From: CAVOJV01 sp963696325
GTDB taxonomy: Bacteria; Pseudomonadota; Gammaproteobacteria; Competibacterales; Competibacteraceae
Assembly: GCA_963696325.1 (NCBI GenBank)
Contig: CAVOJV010000041.1
Span: 1-64,000 of the forward strand
DNA length: 64,000 nt
Direction: 5' to 3'
How positions within the stretch are numbered: position 1 is the first letter of the stretch; each line of letters opens with the position of its first letter. The translations under genes were made by a program, and so were the position numbers. Positions 61,501-64,000 of this stretch are shown piece by piece. Below the pieces are notes generated by a model. The model did no database searches, was not told where the DNA came from, and saw nothing but the letters and a program-made list of their open reading frames with translations.

Positions 61501-61951
61501 AACGACTGCCGTTGAGCTCCTTGGGCGGCGTGCCCTCGAAAAAAGGAAAGGGCGAACCTTTGGCATTCTGATCGGCCGCGACATAGTCGCTCTCGACAAT
61601 CCATGCCTTCGAGGAGAACGTGCGCTGGCTTGGTGCGTGCCACACGCGCAGAACGAGCCAGCGATTGGGAAGCAACGGCTGCTCAGATGCCTTGGCACCG
61701 CCGTGGACCGCATGCAGGAACGCCGTTGGCAGTGTCCAGTGCAGATGCACGCCCGCCTGCAACGGCGGAAGCTTTTCTGTCGCGAAGGGAAGGAAGTGAT
61801 TGGCATCGAAGTGCCACTTCGCAAAATCCTCTTGCGTGCGTGGTATCGCAGCGAGATCGTATAACTGCTCGGCCCCGGCGCCTACCATGAACGCCTGTAC
61901 ATTGGTCGCGACCAGCAGATAGTCGTCTGCGCTGAATGCCGGCTGACTCAC
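58505..61951 (-). CDS. Large unrecognised protein (1148 residues)
   Basis: GTG start inside the stop of the preceding gene (GTGA overlap). N-terminal domain has LQAGVHLHWTLPTAFLHAVH, LLPNRWLVLRVWHAPSQR, WIVESDYVAAD, LGYVGRAVDATAWKEEHPQY and YYPACRSVLGFWDAMEG. Residues about 360-440 are coiled coil (LLKKLNDAQQALDRHVRELD). The second half is mixed, with several segments rich in DLDVSLQGA-like beta strands. No signal peptide or transmembrane helix. I do not recognise the family; size and co-transcription point to a structural or toxin-like role. Confidence 0.7.
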   Translation of the reverse strand: MSQPAFSADDYLLVATNVQAFMVGAGAEQLYDLAAIPRTQEDFAKWHFDANHFLPFATEKLPPLQAGVHLHWTLPTAFLHAVHGGAKASEQPLLPNRWLVLRVWHAPSQRTFSSKAWIVESDYVAADQNAKGSPFPFFEGTPPKELNGSRLGYVGRAVDATAWKEEHPQYRFELKSTGWGDPSFAGYYPACRSVLGFWDAMEGVADGSLLTYLVMGWYSDPAQDLLRRSPFKERLKDPPKRTLCHGGVIALAWQGDKQRYPAAVGAATRRVAIGGSAAEALSALVAPDNPELQQVLCAFQHDQADQVSERYQFGDLLHRHAFSAAPGGKRWTLEPVDRTADAQTLQPPLSPNVQDLLKKLNDAQQALDRHVRELDSLRARVFACWVAWGSKQKGVQRNRPARDVMKPVETELQTAKAARRDREVEVERCKTAVNAALLAEHTGMRVAESTMPPFLQPKDPFVVLDGEQLSRIQEAGSAPGGKSPGDAISRGRLAKDVLTGVRQSGDTFLAKDCFTVSIANALALDEAARLLVFELLLLSPSCAELLDPTGKRLERGLFQRLQESLDQTAHASGVTVEWLGQRPDDVAATLWTGRNTWRPLYLMWQADWAPAYAPEASASPHGRALAGWKINPDESASDLTSNTKFPPPDLDVSLQGATIISALSGGQLTANLRRFAETAWPGARLSNLNRIDETKIVGQSLGGLNELLLRQALGLFVPPLDPVWDVIERVPQSSVPVPKKLFPVRVGALKIVNLWIIDAFGQTRKVLDSSNLPAEPPKVIASSALAPPTRDYHVAFSPRLVQPARLNFDCQPADKIGTSPVCGWIVANFLDKSFIVFSANGEPLGALESVLPALGEKTISSKVTFKWRPIPGSTLEIRGIANEWLRNFLNLATSFSADEGQAFLELVDLVLRKTDARLPPEDAAMTVLLGRPLALVRASIALELQGLPAGYWNTAQTTWKFETEGLEKLQVPVRLGSMRIQADGLVGYLTANNEQSFFACQQAIRRLSNSSRIQYDKEVTLAASDNPVSLILLLDASAKVHAATGILPRSVLELPAEVSKQATLLEEVYFSAAPVLDDSAATGAQPTLPRPSDAFGQWSWSTRPATGWHEIRPADDRARFVDQLRLTEGWLKLRLRRTGGSTATGNPN

Positions 61952-64000
61952 GACACCTCCGTGGACTTGAACGTTACTTTCGCAGGCGCTTCGATCATCT
62001 GCACGGCGAATTCGGCAGAAGTGAAATCGCGCTGCTCGGACTGCAAGGCTTTGCAGATTTCCGCGGCTAATTCAGCCACGCTCACCGTGCGGCCGCGCAT
62101 GGGAATCTCTACACTCTTGTCACCCATCGTGCGCGCATCGCCGGTGGTTTTTCTCAACGCGGTCTTTTCATATCCGCCTTTCGCCTTGCTCACGGCACCG
62201 AAATGGATGCCTTCAGGCGGCTCTTTGGTTTCGATCTCGGTGACTTTGCCGTTGTAGATGCACAGCAGGATATCGGGCGCCAGGCGATCCATGCGCAGAA
62301 TTTGCAGCGAGGTGAGCGGCTGACCCGCGGTACTTATGCCGGATGCGATGGACTCCAAGCCGATCCAGGATTCCACTGCAGCGGAGCGCATGAGGAAACC
62401 GGTCAGCGGCCAGTGCAGAACGGGATCAGGAGGCGCAGCACTAGCCTCCTCGCCTCTGCGTTGATCGGCCGCGGCCTTCGCGCTGCCTCTAAGTTCGAGC
62501 GCGAGCTTTTCGGAGACCTCGAAGAAGCGCGCGCGAAGCAACTGATCGGCCAGCTCGTCCGTCTCGCTCGTGCGCCCGACGCTGCAGGCGCCTTGCAGCA
62601 TGGCGTTGACCCAATCTAGGTTCAGATAGAAAAACCGAATCGATTCTTGAGGCAGCATGTCCTCGTCGGGGACGAGATAGCGAAACGGTACACCGTAGAG
62701 AAGCATCGCCTGGCCGAGCCAGTTCTGCACGCTGGTCGGGACACGCGGCTCTTCGAGTTGCGCTTTGGGCTGCGATCCGACCGCGCCACTTTGTGTGAGA
62801 TAATTCGCGCCTTCGAGCACCGCGGCATACCACTCGCGCATGTCGGTATGCGGCCCGAGCTTTTCAGCGAATGTCTTTACTTTCGTCGCAGCGTTAGCGT
62901 TGGCTGCCGACCGGCTGAGCGCCTGCGCGTTGGTATGCCGCACCCAGCGCTGGTAGTCGGTGCGAAAGCGCGACAACGCTTGCGCGAAGGGTTGATCCTG
63001 CAGCGCTAGCAACCGCCCGAGCTGCCATGCCGCGGCGTAGCTCGTGTCGAACATTCCGCTCTTGGGATCGTATCGAAGGGCCGCATCCGCGCACGAGATA
63101 TCCTGATACGACATCGACCGGGGATACCACATGGGAGCAAGCGGTCCGCGGTACCAGCTGATCGTGGTGTCGCTGTTGCGCAGATTGTGGTTCAACGCGC
63201 TGAAGCCCATGTCGAAGCTCTTGTTCAAATACTCGACAGCTGCGCTGTCGCCTCCTTTAGCCGCAAGCGGCGGCCGTTGCAGGAGGCGCGAATCCTTGAG
63301 GTGCTTCATGAGACTCTTGAAAGAGCCGATGCCCTGGCAGGTGAAACGCCAGAAGTCGAGCACGAGCAGCCGATAAGTCTTGCCCTCGCTCGTTGCGGAC
63401 GTGCCGCTCTTCAGCACATCTGCCCAGCCCTCTAACGAGACCAGCAGCGCCGTATTGACCACGCCCCAGTCTTTCTCGCCGCTCACTTTGGCCTGGGTTT
63501 CTGGAAAACGATTGCACACGACGACTGAGAACTTGCCCTCTTTCAGCAAAGACCAGGTCTCCTTGTTGCCGGTCTCGACCTCACGAACGTGCGCTAGGTA
63601 TTGCAGATCGGCCCGCTTCGGCATGATCGCGTTGAACACACGACCCGGCAGATCGATGGTCTGACAGCTTTCGGTCTCTCGCTCGTATTCCGCGAGCTTG
63701 AGCTTCGGTCCGACGACATTCGGCTCTGGATTGAGCAGCTTCTGCACCGTGGTCGGCACGATCGCGGGCACACGACGCGCTTCTTCCGCTGTCTCAAAGC
63801 TGAAATCGCTGTCGGAAAGAAGGATGAGCGCCAGCCACGGATCATGCGGCGTTGTCGAATCGCTGCCGTCGATCGTGCGCTCCCATGGCAGCGTGCAACG
63901 ATCGAAAACGATATGCGGCAGCGTGTTGGAGAACGCGCCGATCTGGCCGGGCGGCGGATAGCACGAGTACACCTCGCCGCCAGTGAGCGCATAGCGCGGG
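61948..64000 (-). CDS. Large unrecognised protein, 5' end outside the window
   Basis: At least 684 codons; the frame stays open to the window edge (RYALTGGEVYSCYPPPGQIG), so the visible GTG near 63972 need not be the start. Motifs: TLPHIVFDRCTLPWERTIDG, DPWLALILLSDSDFSFE, YLAHVREVETG, WGVVNTALLVSLEGWADVLK, DISCADAALRYDPKSGMFDT and HWPLTGFLMRSAAVESWIGL. No transmembrane helix. Stop overlaps the next start (GTGA). Shares a HW-LP style with the 1148-residue protein but no known domain. Confidence 0.65.
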   Translation of the reverse strand, partial: PRYALTGGEVYSCYPPPGQIGAFSNTLPHIVFDRCTLPWERTIDGSDSTTPHDPWLALILLSDSDFSFETAEEARRVPAIVPTTVQKLLNPEPNVVGPKLKLAEYERETESCQTIDLPGRVFNAIMPKRADLQYLAHVREVETGNKETWSLLKEGKFSVVVCNRFPETQAKVSGEKDWGVVNTALLVSLEGWADVLKSGTSATSEGKTYRLLVLDFWRFTCQGIGSFKSLMKHLKDSRLLQRPPLAAKGGDSAAVEYLNKSFDMGFSALNHNLRNSDTTISWYRGPLAPMWYPRSMSYQDISCADAALRYDPKSGMFDTSYAAAWQLGRLLALQDQPFAQALSRFRTDYQRWVRHTNAQALSRSAANANAATKVKTFAEKLGPHTDMREWYAAVLEGANYLTQSGAVGSQPKAQLEEPRVPTSVQNWLGQAMLLYGVPFRYLVPDEDMLPQESIRFFYLNLDWVNAMLQGACSVGRTSETDELADQLLRARFFEVSEKLALELRGSAKAAADQRRGEEASAAPPDPVLHWPLTGFLMRSAAVESWIGLESIASGISTAGQPLTSLQILRMDRLAPDILLCIYNGKVTEIETKEPPEGIHFGAVSKAKGGYEKTALRKTTGDARTMGDKSVEIPMRGRTVSVAELAAEICKALQSEQRDFTSAEFAVQMIEAPAKVTFKSTEVS

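Noticed and set aside
60443..61864. 473-codon open frame antisense to the 1148-residue protein
   Set aside because: Composition typical of an antisense shadow; the minus frame has strong coupling and motifs.
52173..64000. Prophage or contractile injection system
   Set aside because: Only a Tail-Collar and VGIGT fibre modules are phage-like; no capsid, terminase, sheath, tube, baseplate or ATPase gene is visible, and the fibres have transmembrane anchors.

Overview
The window looks like accessory DNA from a GC-rich gammaproteobacterium, probably of the Chromatiales/Competibacteraceae type. This placement is inference from protein style (a RatA-like START protein, an HPF with a cold-shock-like tail, WGR, CHRD and Spy-like proteins) and from the insertion-sequence load. 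A ParA / small partner / Rep module at about 29-31.4 kb with an AT-rich tract, plus a TraD-like remnant at 12 kb, suggests a plasmid or an integrated plasmid. I see no rRNA, no tRNA and no CRISPR array.

Layout. 0-4.2 kb: a Tn554-like two-recombinase element inserted in a Tn3-family transposase gene whose C-terminus and right terminal repeat survive. 4.2-9.5 kb: ordinary genes (HPF/RaiA with an extra C-terminal domain, RatA-like START protein, double-ACT protein, META-domain protein) with one IS200 and a 113-bp MITE. 9.2-15.9 kb: Tn3 remnant, IS66 (single-gene type), a repeat-rich non-coding stretch, a frameshifted TraD-like gene, an antitoxin with a broken toxin, IS110, and a group II intron that has lost most of its protein and carries a 496-bp insertion with multiple terminal repeats. 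15.9-19.1 kb: a run of minus-strand genes for WGR, tiny-membrane, coiled-coil, CHRD and exported repeat proteins. 19.2-24.5 kb: wrecked mobile DNA (two resolvase halves joined head to head, IS5 split by an IS630, an istA fragment, a second IS630, two copies of a 54-bp repeat holding a perfect palindrome). 24.5-27.3 kb: a PAS histidine kinase whose response regulator has been cut after about 20 codons, and an alpha/beta hydrolase. 27.5-31.4 kb: a DDE insertion sequence, then the plasmid-type par/rep module.

31.6-40.5 kb is one transposon with multiple terminal repeats (AAA ATPase, DDE transposase, resolvase, Uma2-like nuclease). It has been hit by an IS982-like element and by a complete RIT element (three overlapping tyrosine recombinases between 172-bp inverted repeats). 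40.55-47.93 kb is an IS21-family element with a 6-bp target duplication whose istA gene is cut twice: once by a tandem pair of 644-bp IS200 copies, once by a 3.5-kb serine-recombinase element. A second, truncated RIT (47.9-50.4 kb) abuts a truncated, frameshifted ISAzo13-like transposase, followed by a resolvase gene.

52.2-64 kb is different: no mobile genes, and six large co-directional minus-strand genes with good ribosome binding sites. They encode two large unrecognised proteins (the first runs off the window), a Kelch-like protein, an exported beta-propeller-like protein, and two paralogous membrane-anchored proteins with tail-fibre-type modules, one ending in a phage Tail-Collar domain. 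This is the best candidate for an undescribed system in the window; its function is unknown.
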